Below, piece by piece: positions 11,510 to 23,129 of a stretch of DNA of 64,000 bases (positions are counted from its first letter, which is position 1; every line of letters begins with the position of its first letter). The DNA is from Vombatus ursinus (lineage: Eukaryota; Chordata; Mammalia; Diprotodontia; Vombatidae). The stretch is from NCBI RefSeq assembly GCF_900497805.2, contig NW_020947390.1:6036435-6100434 (forward strand), read 5' to 3'. Under the pieces are notes generated by a model, which saw only the letters and a program-made list of their open reading frames with translations, was not told the origin of the DNA and made no database searches. Made by a program: the position numbers and the translations under genes.

Positions 11510-11750
11510 AACTTGTAGATTTAGAGATAGATGGTATATTAGAGGTCAGCTAATATAACCTCCCACCCCCACCATTTTATATCTGAGGAATCTTAAGACT
11601 TATGGAAGGTAAAGAGATACAAGAAGATAAGAGATTTGACCAAGGCACATAAGTTGTAAGTACAAAGCTCAAATTCAAGTCTAGGTCTTCAGGTTCCAAA
11701 ATAATCACCTTACTGTCTTTGTATGATTTATGATGGGAATATGGCAGTGA
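11510..11750 (-). mobile_element. THER/MIR SINE (decayed)
   Basis: 'tttagagatagatggtatat', 'tatatctgaggaatcttaag', 'caaattcaagtctaggtctt' and 'aatcaccttactgtctttg' follow the antisense SINE order. Confidence 0.7.
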
Positions 11751-12269
11751 AATCTTATTCAAAGGGAATAGATTAGATAAAGGGAGCAGAAAAATAGAAC
11801 TGGCTAGCAAGAATAAATACCTTTGTGAGGAAATCTATGACCATTATTGGGGAAACATGGTAGACAAAATTTGATAGAGTATCAATGGAGAGAGAATTTT
11901 ATAGCCCACTATATCAGAATGAGTTAATAGCTGAGGAATACCTAAGGCAGACATCAAAGGTATAATATAACATAATGGAGGAAGAGCTGGAGAGTCGTAG
12001 TCATCTCTTTTTTTCTTGTTCTTCTCTTCTCCTTTGTCTCCTTCACCTACCATCCCCAAAGAAGAACAGTTGATGAATTTTCAATTTGTCTGATTAATAA
12101 TTTCATTTTTCAAAAAGCTAAGGATCAAATTTGGGTAACTACTATTCTGTACCTGATTCTAAACAATTAGGAGGAGATGGATGCCAGGGGATAAATGAAT
12201 GTCATAGAAGAAATGGTGTGAACCTTAGGAGGAAGTTGGTAAGTCATCTTAGATTTCATGATAAAATTC
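11751..12269. other. Unassigned sequence
   Basis: No gene or repeat supported; a pyrimidine-rich patch lies near 12003-12050. Confidence 0.5.
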
Positions 12270-12405
12270 AATACAATCCAAAAAATACTTTTTAAAATGA
12301 ATTCTATGTGCCAACCTCTGTGCCAGTGTTTTAGAATATAAGGGGGAAAATGGGGCAAATGTTCCCCTGAAGGCATTTACATTCTACTGGGGGCTACTAC
12401 TTCCC
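12270..12405 (-). mobile_element. L2 3' terminus
   Basis: Antisense L2 tail: 'ctatgtgccaacctctgtgc', then 'gaaggcatttacattctact'. Confidence 0.65.
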
Positions 12406-12456
12406 AAGAAAAGGCATACACTGCTGCATACCTTAGATTTAAGGAGGGCAATTTCT

Positions 12457-12488
12457 AAAAACAAAAACAAAAACAAAAACAAAAAAAA
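12457..12488. repeat. (AAAAC)n microsatellite
   Basis: About five AAAAC units ending in an A-run. It may be the decayed tail of a retroposon, but no body is recognisable beside it. Confidence 0.85.
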
Positions 12489-12889
12489 CAACTTCAGAGA
12501 AAGGAGATGAATAATTCGAAGGCCAAAGACTCCAAAGAGTTAGGACAAGAAGGATGTAATCTCTCAATAACGAAATACAGAAACGAAACTAATGAGAAAG
12601 AAAAGGGAAGAACTGTCTAAGGGACTTATGTGGATACAAATAAAGATCGTCAGCTTACTAAGATTTTTAAACCTCACGTACAGAAGATGAAGCAAGAACA
12701 GGTAACTGAAGGTGAATGCTGAAGAGTAGCATAGTGTTATAAGTAGAGTGTTAACAGTGTTAAAATTCCTAAAGCTAGAACTTGTGATGAATGCTAAGGA
12801 AACCAAAAAGGACCTTAGAAAAAGCTAAATTAGAACAAGAGAAAGGTCAAAGAGTTATTGGTCAGGATGGATGGAACAAGGATAATGGA
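12489..12889. other. Unassigned purine-rich sequence
   Basis: Nothing recognised. The plus strand is A/G-rich, like much of the antisense L2 elsewhere, but specific landmarks are absent. Confidence 0.45.
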
Positions 12890-13830
12890 TGATATAGGAA
12901 GGCAAAGCTACTCAAATATACTTTTCCATCTGTTTTTCCACCAGTGAGAATGATCTTCATCCTAGAAAGCATAAAATAAGGCCAAAAATAAGCAAGTTCA
13001 GGTCACCAGACTCCAACAAATCACATCCTAAAGTCATAGAATAATTGTTGGCTATGATTTTTGTGCCATTGTCATTCCTCTTCAAAAAATCATGGGGAAT
13101 AGAAAACAGGTACAGGATTGAAGAAAAGCAAATTTTATCCTGATATTCAAGAAGAAGAAATAAGTGGTTTCTTCCATAATAGACACTTAATAAATGTTTG
13201 GTGATTGATTGTTGGTTGATTGGTGACCATCACTTTGACTACTAGAAAGATACACAATGCATTAAAAAACGTATGGATATTGAACTTTCAGAATGGTAAG
13301 GTGTCATCATTACAAATGAACAAAGGTTCACTAAAAGCAAGTCATCCTACACTAACCTCATTCCTCATTTCATTTCTTTTTTTGGGGGGGGCAGAGGTTG
13401 ACAGTTATTACACAGGTAGATCAAGGAAATGCCATAGACATAATACACCTGGATTACAGGGAGAAAAACCTGATATCCAATAGATATCTTTATGCACAAA
13501 ATAGATGCGAGTGGAATGGTAATACAGTTAATCATATCTGGGATTGTACAAATTAAGGGACCAAAAGAGTGACAGTTTAAATATATTGTTGAGAACCAGT
13601 AAAGAGGTCTATAGACAATAGTTAATTGACTGAGTTTTTTAGTGAACTTTGACCTCAATTCAATTCAAGAGGGCATCATTATTAGTAAAATAACATTGAG
13701 ATGTTTAACATGGAGAAAAAAAGGATACATGATAGCTCTCTGTGATCTGCACATTGGACTATATGGCCTTTTACATTACTTCCTATTCTGAGGTTGTTTC
13801 TATATCCTAAACATTTTTCCTTGCACAAAG
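12890..13830 (+). mobile_element. CR1/L3 LINE, RT region, with a later insertion
   Basis: Follows the CR1/L3 ORF2 nucleotide pattern in order: 'gagaatgatcttcatcctag', 'aataaggccaaaaataagca', 'atcacatcctaaagtcatag', 'tattcaagaagaagaaataa', then after an interruption at about 13165-13290, 'ttcactaaaagcaagtcatc', 'gtagatcaaggaaatgcca', 'acataatacacctggatta', 'gggaccaaaagagtgacag' and a tail 'ggactatatggccttttac'. CR1/L3 is an ancient family that stopped moving early in mammals. No open frame is left. Confidence 0.8.
13165..13290 (+). mobile_element. L2-tail-like insertion inside CR1/L3
   Basis: 'agacacttaataaatgttt' is an L2/SINE 3' tail and lies where the CR1/L3 text is interrupted. The insert edges are approximate. 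Confidence 0.55.
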
Positions 13831-14404
13831 TAGTCAAAAAATATCAGAACAGACAACTACTTACATTGACTTCCAAACTGAGCATTAATTGCTCCATTTG
13901 AATACCTGAATAAGTGCAAGAAAAAAAAACTGTAAAGTAAATTAGCATTTTATTTATCAGTAATTACCATATGGGGAAAACAGTAAAAAGAATCATGTTA
14001 CTTTAATAAGGTCACAATTATTTTAACAAATTATTTTAACACAAAAGGAAAAGAATCATAGTGAGGTTCAGAGTATTTCAGACACAAATACAATGAAAAA
14101 ATGAACTCATCCACATATATTACTACAATTACCTAGTGTATGTTACGTATATAAATATATATATATGTATATTCAAGATGATACATAATTAGTATCAGAT
14201 AAATTCGGTTTTTATGACATTACAAAGTATCAAAAATATGCTTCACATACATGTTAATAATGTTATTGCTTAGTGGTTTTTAAATTTTTAAAATTAAAAT
14301 TGTGAAACAAAATGATTTGTTGTACAGCAGCCCTCTAAGATTATATGTTTTAATTTGGAACAGTATACATCATAAACATGACACTTTCATGATTTATCTC
14401 TACT
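13831..14404. other. AT-rich unassigned sequence with (TA)n
   Basis: Contains a short alternating AT tract near 14150-14170. No gene or family is recognised. Confidence 0.55.
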
Positions 14405-14900
14405 CCAATTCATTTCAGTTCAATCAATCAAAAAGCATTTATTAAATTCCTCTTTGTTGGGCACTGTGAGAGGCACTGGGGATAGAAAGCTTGAAAACAA
14501 CATATAATTTTTACTTCTCAAAGAGTTTACAATCTAGTGGCAGTGATACAACATATATGCAAACTATTGTTACTATGACATGTAATTAACAGAAAAGTAA
14601 AAGGTGCCCAACAAAAACTTTAAAGAGGAAACAATGATCACTTTTACCTGGGAAGATCAAGTAGGGTGTCATGGAGAAAGTAGCCCTGGAACTGATACTT
14701 TAAGGAAGAAAAGGATTTACATAGACCAGGAGGAAGTGAGACCCCAGGAATGAGCAAAGTCTGAAAATATTTGGTGACAGGAGACTTCCAGATGAGACGG
14801 GGAGATAGTCAATAATCTAGTGTGTCTGGAACACAGACTATATATGAAGAACAGTGGTGTGGGTAGGAAGAATGGTAGTGAAGTATCTGTTAAGCTATTA
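14405..14900 (-). mobile_element. L2 3' end
   Basis: Antisense of the L2 terminus: 'aagcatttattaaattcctc', 'gggcactgtgagaggcactg', 'agagtttacaatctagtgg', continuing into the upstream part of the L2 3' region ('ggaactgatactttaagga'). Confidence 0.75.
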
Positions 14901-14919
14901 ATAAATATAAATATGTAAT

Positions 14920-15175
14920 TTTAATAGTAAATAAACACGTTCCAGCCACTTTACAAATATCACACTTGATTCTCACACAAAACCTTTGAAGTAGGGGCTA
15001 TTACTATCCCCTCTTTTTACAGCTGAAAAAATTGAGATATACAGAGGTTAAGTGATTTGCCCAAGGTGGTTACAAAACTGGGAAGTATGTAAGCTCATAC
15101 ATACTGGGAAGTATGTGAACTCAGGTCTTCCTGATTCTAGGCCCAACACTCTATCTTCTGCATCACCTATCTGAA
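14920..15175 (-). mobile_element. MIR SINE with short internal duplication
   Basis: Antisense MIR: 'gaggttaagtgatttgccc', 'aactcaggtcttcctgatt' and 'ccaacactctatcttctgc'. Within it 'actgggaagtatgtaagct' at about 15079 recurs as 'actgggaagtatgtgaact' about 25 bases on, a small tandem duplication. Confidence 0.8.
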
Positions 15176-15184
15176 AGAGTAATT

Positions 15185-15430
15185 TGGTGTCTAACAACAG
15201 CAACCATCAACATTTATATAGTACTTTAAGGTTTGCAAAGTGATTTCTCCCACTACAATTCAGTCCAGTCAGGTAGGTAGTGTGTGTTTTACTATGCATT
15301 TTTTATATATGAGAAAATTGGCTCAGATAGATTTTTACCTCTCCGTGTTCACACATCTAATAAGTAGCAGAACCAGAACCTGGGTGTCCTAACTCTAAAA
15401 TTAATTATTTTTTTCTACTACATCATGCTG
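15185..15430 (-). mobile_element. MIR SINE
   Basis: 'tatagtactttaaggtttgc', 'aaaattggctcagatagat', 'aataagtagcagaaccagaa' and 'cctgggtgtcctaactcta' follow the antisense MIR order. Confidence 0.75.
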
Positions 15431-16164
15431 ATCCCAATGTCTTCCTCCATAATATTCCTTAAATTGACTCCTTCCTCTCCTTTCCTACAGCCATAGTCTT
15501 GACTTCAAGTAGTCAAATTCCCTGCCTTTTCTCACATCAGCCTTATACATGGAAAAACCTAAGTCATGATACTTTTAGCCACTTTATTTATATTATTCCT
15601 CATTGCGAAAATATGGTTATTGGACTAAATTATTTCTAAAGTCTCTTTTGCCATAATCATCTTGTGATTCATGAAGTAATTTTAGTTGAACTGGCATACA
15701 AAGGTCATTATAAAGAAAGGACCTAGATATAGACTTAAAGGAACTATTAACTCAGCTAAAGGGCAGTTCTCAATAGGATGCTTTGGTGGGCCCCATATGT
15801 ATATTAGTTATTCTCTTTTTGAAAGACTTTCATTTAATATCAGCACTGAAGGATAACTGTGCTTTGCATAGATATTCATGCTTATATCTTCTGTTTTGAC
15901 CATCCTAACTTTTTTTAGATATATCAAAAGGCTTTTTTGTTTTGTTTTGTTCCTTGATATTTCTTTTTAAAAAAAATTATTTTCTTTTTTTATTGTAAAT
16001 TTGACAAATATAAACAAATGTGATCATTCCATATGCAAAGAAAGAAAAATAATTTCACATGAAATCATAATTCTCTATTACATATTTTTTAAAATACATA
16101 ATAAATTTAACACAGTGGTTCTAAGACTTCTCTTTGCCTGTGTCTTTCTGAATTGGTATTTACT
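15431..16164. other. Mostly unassigned; possible L2 and SINE fragments
   Basis: About 15430-15570 has the CT-rich look of sense L2. 15600-15680 resembles a SINE tail ('ggttattggactaaattat'). The remainder is AT-rich without recognisable features. Confidence 0.4.
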
Positions 16165-17215
16165 GAATAGGAAGGGAATGGTCAGACAAGTAAATCAGGA
16201 AGATCACTTTGATAGCTGAGTGAATGAGGGACTGGAGTAGAGGAAGACTTTTTTTTTTAAGTAGAGGAATACTTGAGGTAGGGAGACCAATCAAAAGGTT
16301 ATTGCAATTGTATAGATGTGAGGTGATGAGGGCCTGTACTAGAGCAATATCAGAAGAGATAAGGAGATGTATACAAGATATGTTGTGAAGGTAAGATCAA
16401 CAAAGCTTAGCAATTAATTGGATAATGAAGAATTGTGCATGTCACCCAAATTGTTAGCCTAGGTGACTCGTAGGGTGATAGTTACTCTTGACAGTAATAA
16501 AGAAGCTAAGAAGAAGAGAAAGTTTTGGGGGAAAGATAATTAGCTCAGTTTTGGACATGTTGAGTTTAAGATGGCTATGGAACATCAAATTTGAGATGTC
16601 TAATAGACAATTGCAGGTGTGAGAATGAAGATCAGTAGACAAGATCAGGTCTTGATAAATAGATATGAGAATCATTTGCTTAAAGATGATGACTGAATTC
16701 TTGGGAGCTTGGTGATGAGATGACCAAGCAATAGTAAAGAGGAAGAGGAGGGCTCGTAAGGTACATCCAGGGTTAGCAGGCACAACCACGATGATGATCC
16801 AGAGAAGTGTTACAAAAGAGCAGTGTTACAAAAACCTAGAAGAATGATACTCTTATCACAGTATCAAAGAGTGTTACTGTCAGAGGCTGCAAAGGAGGAT
16901 GAGGTTTGAGAGATAGAGTTGATAGCCTAGGATGAGGTATCACTTGGGGAAAAAATATGTCTCAGTGAAAACAAATAGAAGGAAAGAGTATGAAAGAAAG
17001 AGGCCCAGAATAAAGGGAAGTTCATGATGGAAAGGGAATTCCAGAGGGCAAAGTGTAAGGGGTAGGAGGATGGGAGTATCATATCGATGAAGTAGAGTTG
17101 AGCAGGAAGGGGTTGAGTGAATAGGATTTGAAGGTTAGGGATAATTTGATCCTATGTTGCTGATGATTAAGAAATAAAAGGGATAGGGAGATCAGTAGAA
17201 GTGATGGAAGTTTGT
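16165..17215 (-). mobile_element. L2 LINE with a readable RT segment
   Basis: The best-preserved L2 here. On the minus strand 16789-16454 is a 111-codon open stretch containing 'CNCLLDISNLMFHSHLKLN' followed by 'MSKTELIIFPPK', the signature of the L2 ORF2 RT domain. 'gagggcctgtactagagca' and 'atcactttgatagctgagtg' give its 3' side. It has no complete reading frame; it is a fossil fragment. Confidence 0.88.
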
Positions 17216-19105
17216 TAACCATAGGGGTAGTAGTGAGTGGTAGATAAACCTTACTTTTATTTAATAGGATCTCTGTTACTGTGTAAGTAGGACCTGGTTA
17301 CTCCTCCCTGCTCCTCCGTTGTGGCTAGGTATATTCAGAGTTGGGCCATACTTTAGTTGGGTCTCCCAGATAGTTCCAGGTACTGAGCATTACCTGGGTC
17401 TATGGCTAAATTAGAAAGTAAATTTGCTGGTAGCCATGGCAGTTCCATTATTTCCTTTGAGAAGTCAGAATAAATCCTAGAAACTTCACCCAAAGCAAAT
17501 ACATTGTGCAGGTCTTAGTGCATGGTGTATGACATCTGATAGACTTCTGTTATTATTCTGGAGTGTCAACACTGGATCTGTTGGATGGTCTCCCACCTGT
17601 ACTAGAACTGGTTGGAAAAAGGCCCGCAAATCATTCAACTAATCAAATTAGTTTAGAAATCTAGACATTCACCTGGATGTCTAGAGCAAGAAAAGTTGTT
17701 TAGAGAAGCTATTACGTAAATATTTTAGCAATAAAAATTTAAGTGCTTCTCTTGGGAAATGAAACTACCTTACTCCTGCATCTCATTGATCTCACAATTG
17801 CCAGAGCTTTTTTGTGGAAGGGTTAGTAGGGAAGGGAAGGGGCATATAATGCTTATTAACAAAAGCATTACTTTAATGAGAAGCAGAGTTGAACTCAAAG
17901 ATTGCCAATAGTGAAATTTTTTTCTTAAATGTCATTGAAACTTCTTATGATATATTTGGGATCAGGATCAAGGAGGCCAAATATGGAGATGTCATTATAC
18001 TTGCCAATGAAAATACTTAACTAAAAACAATGGCAGAACTGTGTCAAAGTATGTACTTGTGCTTTCACTTGCAAATGCTTTTAGCATGATCTGACTTAGC
18101 TGGATCTCACATTAAGCTCCCAATAAGTTTGCTTTCTCCCCCAATTGTTTTTTACTATTTTGTTAGGTAAAACTATTCTGTTTTCCATTGTTCTCCTAGG
18201 TAATGTCTTGCAAATAGTCTAGTATTCTCAACTGGAGCCGTTTTTGGTTACTGCGTCCCTCCTTTTGGCAAGTTTATTTGTTTATTGGCTGAAGCAATAT
18301 CTAAGTTCCTTCTGCCTCCTTCTTGGCAAAAATTCTGAATAGATTAAACTTTCCCAAGAAATAAATGGTGATAGTGGCAATATCTTTACTTTTGTCCATT
18401 TCCCATTACTCACTCAGCAGGTTGTTTAAACAACTTAGACTTAACTGTGTAGAATCTTCCAATCTTTATGCTTATTTCTGTTAAATTTCTTGTGCTGATC
18501 AATGATTTAACTGTAAAAATAGCTGGTTTTAGATGACTTCTAAGTTTGCAACAAATCATGTATTGTCTGTTAGTATGAAGTCAATCTCATTTAAGAAAAA
18601 ATGGTTGGTGCTGTGCCCAGGGCCTTCCAACTCTCTCCTTTATTTTCTATGAACAAATGTAAGACTTTCAAGTACTCTACAAGCCTTCAGTTTATTTCAT
18701 TCCTGATCCCAAACCATCTGATCCCATATAATTTTGTTACATTGTCACATTGAAATCATTTAATGTCGAAGGACACAAATTTAGTTCACTGAATATTGCC
18801 AAGTTATTCATAAAATGTCTCTATTTCTTCATTCTCTGCAAAGGATGCTGGTGGATTAGTTGTAATTATCTGTTTTATTATACCAGTCATAAACACTGAA
18901 AGACACAGATGACCAAGTATTTCACAAAGTAATGTTTCTTGTTGGCTTTGGATGTGCAATGGAAACATGCCTGAAAAGTCTTTTCTTCATCTCTCAGAGG
19001 AAAACCTGTGAACCCACCTTCCATTTTCTACCTTTATCTAGTATCTTTATATCTTCTGGCTTCATTTGTAGCAAGAACATCAATTTTGATGTGGCTCACT
19101 TCCTT
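17216..19105. other. 1.9 kb without recognisable gene or repeat
   Basis: No named repeat or exon, and no frame longer than about 70 codons. The text has a faint antisense-LINE feel around 18640-19100, but I could not confirm any family motif. Treat it as unassigned intron. Confidence 0.5.
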
Positions 19106-19109
19106 CCTA

Positions 19110-19310
19110 GGATCCCATATGTAGAGCTGAAAGGACCACAGAGGCCATAAAGCCCACCCAAAACAATACCACTGCTGAAGAAACTGAGTCAGAGGATGTT
19201 TGTGTTATTTGTCCATGGTTACTCAGCTAGTAAGTAAGTGTCTGAGGTCTGATTTGAACCCAGGTCCTCTTGATCCCAAGTCCAAGGGCCCAACCAGTAC
19301 ACCACAAAAC
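19110..19310 (-). mobile_element. THER/MIR SINE
   Basis: 'tagagctgaaaggaccacag', 'ggttactcagctagtaagta', 'ttgaacccaggtcctcttga' and 'gggcccaaccagtacacca' mark an antisense SINE. Confidence 0.82.
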
Positions 19311-21770
19311 ACTTTTAATGCAATTTAAGCAAACCAGCATTAATGATTAGTATAGGTATACAGTCTAAAATCTGTGATTCCTGGGACCTATTACAATGTT
19401 CCCTTCTAGGTCATGGCATAAGGGTAAGAGGCTCACACAGAACCAAGGGACATCTTTCTTGTTATTCATTTCTTAGAACACGGTGGCCAAAAACTATCAT
19501 CTTCCATTCCTTCTCAACTTAACTTATGAAGTTATTTTTTTTCTATTTTGAGCTTCAGATTCACTATAATCCTCATTGTTTTGAGACTGTAGTGATACTA
19601 ACACTCTTAAGAACTATGTTGTTTTTATATAATGCCAAGAACCTACCCATTTTGGTTACATTTTTCTGCACAATTCATTTTAAAATTTTTAGTTGATTTA
19701 TGAGGTCCTTATATAGCTACATAAGCACTTTTAGACTGTCTCTTTGTTCATCCTCATCAGATTTTCATGTTAAATTGCTGTTGTTTATTTTATTAACCAA
19801 ATTATGTGAATTCATGAATAGAAATTTGAAACTATAAAGGTTATTAAAACTGTTACGTGAATTACTGGGCGGCACCCTGATAATATTCCTATATCATACC
19901 TGCTACTTCTGTGGTATATGGCTTGACAAATGTATATGGATAATAAATTTCTTCCTCTTTTCCTTCACTTCCACTTAAAACCATTGTGATTAGTTCCTCA
20001 AGTCTAAAGGGAAATACCTTCTTCTTGTCCATTGTTAGAGGTACTCTATTCCTGTCCACTACTTCTTGTCCTGGAGTCCTGATCCATGAATCCAAATACC
20101 TTTTTCCAAGTGTGTCCACCCAGCCTGCTGTTATTTCTCATATCTGTCTTCATTTTCTAAACTCCATACTATCACATGCTATTTTTTCAAAGTCTTACAT
20201 TTGTTGCTAAGTTCTTTACACTCTTTCAAAATAGTTTGTTGGTTGAATCACCAAAACTAGGTATTCACTGTCAAATTTGTCAAACTTGGGGAAGATCTCC
20301 CTCAAATTTTATGTGGAAGCCTCAGTGAATTGGTTTACCATCCAACTGTTCATATCACACCAATATATGGCTGCCCTGATAGTCATCAGCACAAAATCAC
20401 CAGTCAACATGACTAATCAATACTTTCTGTGATCAATATTAGATATTCCTTTTCAGGGAGACAACTGTAAAATCTAGCCATCATTTCATGGAAGAGAGAA
20501 ATCTGCTCTCTGCTTGAAGGGTCCAGCTCTATCATCAACAGGAATAGTCTCATTCCCCATCCCAGCTCATATGGTTTAGTCTACCTTCTTTCCTTCTTTC
20601 TTTGCATTATGTTCTATTGTCTAAATACCTGACATAGCTTTGAATCCCCTTCTGCCTATTTCTCTTCTTTGTTTTCCTCTTGAAGAATGTTTTTTATTCT
20701 CTCAAAAAAAAAACCAGTTCATTTAATGGACCAGAGGATAGAAATATTCTTCAAATTTTTCTTTTAACAGAGCACAATCTATATTGTGTATACATGTAGT
20801 TCTTACTTGATCCTGGAAAAAACATTAACACAGAACTTTATGTCACTATAATGTCATTTTTACATTTCCTAAACATTGAAATGGAAATGCTTGGTTATTT
20901 ATGTTTTTTAAAGGAAAGTGGCAAAGCAATGAGGGAATCTGGAATGCAAGGCTTTGTTTGTTTTTCTTTCTTTTTTTTTTTTTTGACAGTCAGGATTTTC
21001 CCTTCTTGTATTATCTGGCTTAGCTCCTCCACTACGATTGATCCAAAATTGGCAGATTCCTACCAGTACCCTAATGTGAACAAAAGTTGCCTGCAATATA
21101 AATCAATTGACACAAAAATTCAAAGCCTATTTTCATTATCACCACAAATTTTTACTAAGCATAGGGCAATATGCTACAGAAGCCGTTGTGTGGAAAATTT
21201 CTATATTGTCAAAGATAGTATGGAGATGGAACAAAAGTTTGTTGTGGCAAAGTACTCTCAAGCCAACGATTAACTATAACTTCTGCCACAATATTAGATA
21301 CCATTCTATCAAGTAAGCTGAAAGTGAATACAAAATAGGCAACAAATAAAGTTTATTCTTCTTACACAACTTGCATTATTCATCTCACAGGGAAGGTGAC
21401 TATGATGTTACCACAGGTACTCTCATTTAGTCTGTGTCAGTAAGTCAACAGAACCTCCTTCAAAGTTCAAGATTTGTGCCTCACTGGCAGAGAGGAATAC
21501 CATATGACTGCCAATAAGATTAGAGTTTGAACTGATTTATACCCTGACAAGGGATGGACATGACCATACCATGTCATGTGAAAAAGTAATTATATCTTTG
21601 GTAACTGACTATGGAATATAACAATTTCTGGTGAATCAGAAACTTCCCAATCATTGATCGATCTGCATACTAGACTCAATTTGATTCCTGATATATTGGG
21701 GATTGATTGTAACTAGAAGGGACTCCCTTGGAACAAGTGTGTTAAAATGCTTAATTTAACCCTATTGTGT
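19311..21770. other. 2.5 kb without recognisable gene or repeat
   Basis: No named repeat. Frames at 19889-20119 (minus) and 20851-21273 (plus, 140 codons with a poly-Phe run from a T-tract) show no motif I know. Together with 17216-19105 this is the least repetitive part of the distal intron portion of this window. Confidence 0.5.
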
Positions 21771-21774
21771 CACT

Positions 21775-21985
21775 TGAAAACTAGACAGCTAGGAAACAAG
21801 GTCCGTAAGAATACTGGACTTGGAGTAAGGAAGAACTGTGTTCACAATTCACTTCGAACATTTACTGACTATATAACCTTGGACAAGTCACTTAAAACTT
21901 TCTCTACCTTAGGTTCCTCATCTATAAAATAGTGATATTAATAGCCCTATTTTACAGTGTTATTATTAAGATTAAATAATATATA
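21775..21985 (+). mobile_element. MIR-type SINE, 3' end cut by L1
   Basis: 'actagacagctaggaaacaa', 'tactggacttggagtaagga', 'aaccttggacaagtcactta' and 'taggttcctcatctataaaa'. It stops where the L1 begins. Confidence 0.78.
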
Positions 21986-22421
21986 CTTGAGTTAAAGGAG
22001 AGTACAGCCCAGCACAGGAGGTGTCTGGACAAAGCATCAGGAGGCTCTTAGCCACAGCACATATCTGCAACCAAGGTCCCTTGGTTCTGGCTAGCTGGCC
22101 AGTGGCACAGCGAATTTATTGTAAAGCCTTGAGTCCCAGCACAGCAGGCAAACTGCCAGTTGCAGAACCCAGGGCACAATGAGTGTGACTAGGCAGGGTC
22201 ACCCTAGCACAGTGGGCAAGCCAACAGCCCTAGAGGCCGTGGTGCAAAAAGCCAGTGACCAGGCCCTGTGCCCCTAGCATAAGAAGCTTGGGACAGTGCC
22301 CCCTGTGCCGTAGGTCAACTTTAAAAAATGACCAAAAAAAAAAAAAGCCCTGATCATAGAAAGCTACTATGGCAACAGGGAAGATAAAAACACAAACTCA
22401 GAAGAGAACAACAATGTCAAA

Positions 22422-23095
22422 ATGCCTACATGTGAAGCCTCAATGGGGAATATGAATTGGCCTCAAGCCCAAAAATTCCTCTTGGAAGAACTTAAAAAGT
22501 TTTTTTAAAAATCAAGAAAGGTAGAAGAACAATTGGGAAAAGAAATGAGAGTTGTGAAAGAGAATTATAAAAAAAAGAAAGAGTCAACAGCTTAGAAAAG
22601 AAAGCACAAATACTGACTAACGAAAACAACTCCTTAAAAATAGAATTGGCCTAGTGGAAAAAAAAAAAACCTTCCAAAGAAAATAACTCCTTTAAAAACA
22701 GAATTAGCCAAATGGAAAAGGAAGTACAAAAACTAACTGAAGAAAATAATTCCTTAAAAACTAGAATTGGGCAAGTGCAAGCTAATGACTCTATGAGACA
22801 CTAAGAATCAGTCCAACAGAATCAAAAGAATGAAAAAATAGAAGAAAATGTAAACTAATTCATTGGAAAAACAACTGACCTGGAAAATATATTCAAGAGA
22901 GATAATTTAAGAAGTTTTGGACTACCTGAAAGCCACGATCAAAAAAAAAAAAAGCCTGGACAGCATTTTTCAAGAAATTATCAAGGAAAACTGCCCTGAA
23001 GTCCTAGAACTAGAGGGTAAAACAGTCATTGAAAGAATCCACTGATCACCTCCTGAAAGAAATCAAATGAAAACTCCAAGGAATATTGTAGTCTA
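22422..23095 (+). pseudogene. L1 ORF1p remnant (broken)
   Basis: Starts at an ATG in the marsupial L1 ORF1 leader ('MPTCEASMGNMNWPQAQKF'). In intact elements this protein is the RNA-binding chaperone with a coiled coil, an RRM and a C-terminal domain. A stop appears after about 28 codons and there are several more downstream. A repeated Glu/Asn/Lys-rich unit ('ENNSLKNRI'-like) occurs three times between about 22618 and 22790 and corresponds to the heptad coiled coil. The RRM region is largely recognisable only at the end (FGLPESHD-like at about 22917). Not functional. Confidence 0.8.
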
Positions 23096-23129
23096 ATTCC
23101 AGAACTATCAGGTCAAGGAGAAAATACTT

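Noticed and set aside
16454-16789. 111-codon minus-strand frame as a host gene
   Set aside because: It matches L2 ORF2 reverse transcriptase text and lies within a longer L2.
20851-21273. 140-codon plus-strand frame as a gene
   Set aside because: No known domain, and a phenylalanine run from a T-tract; unsupported.
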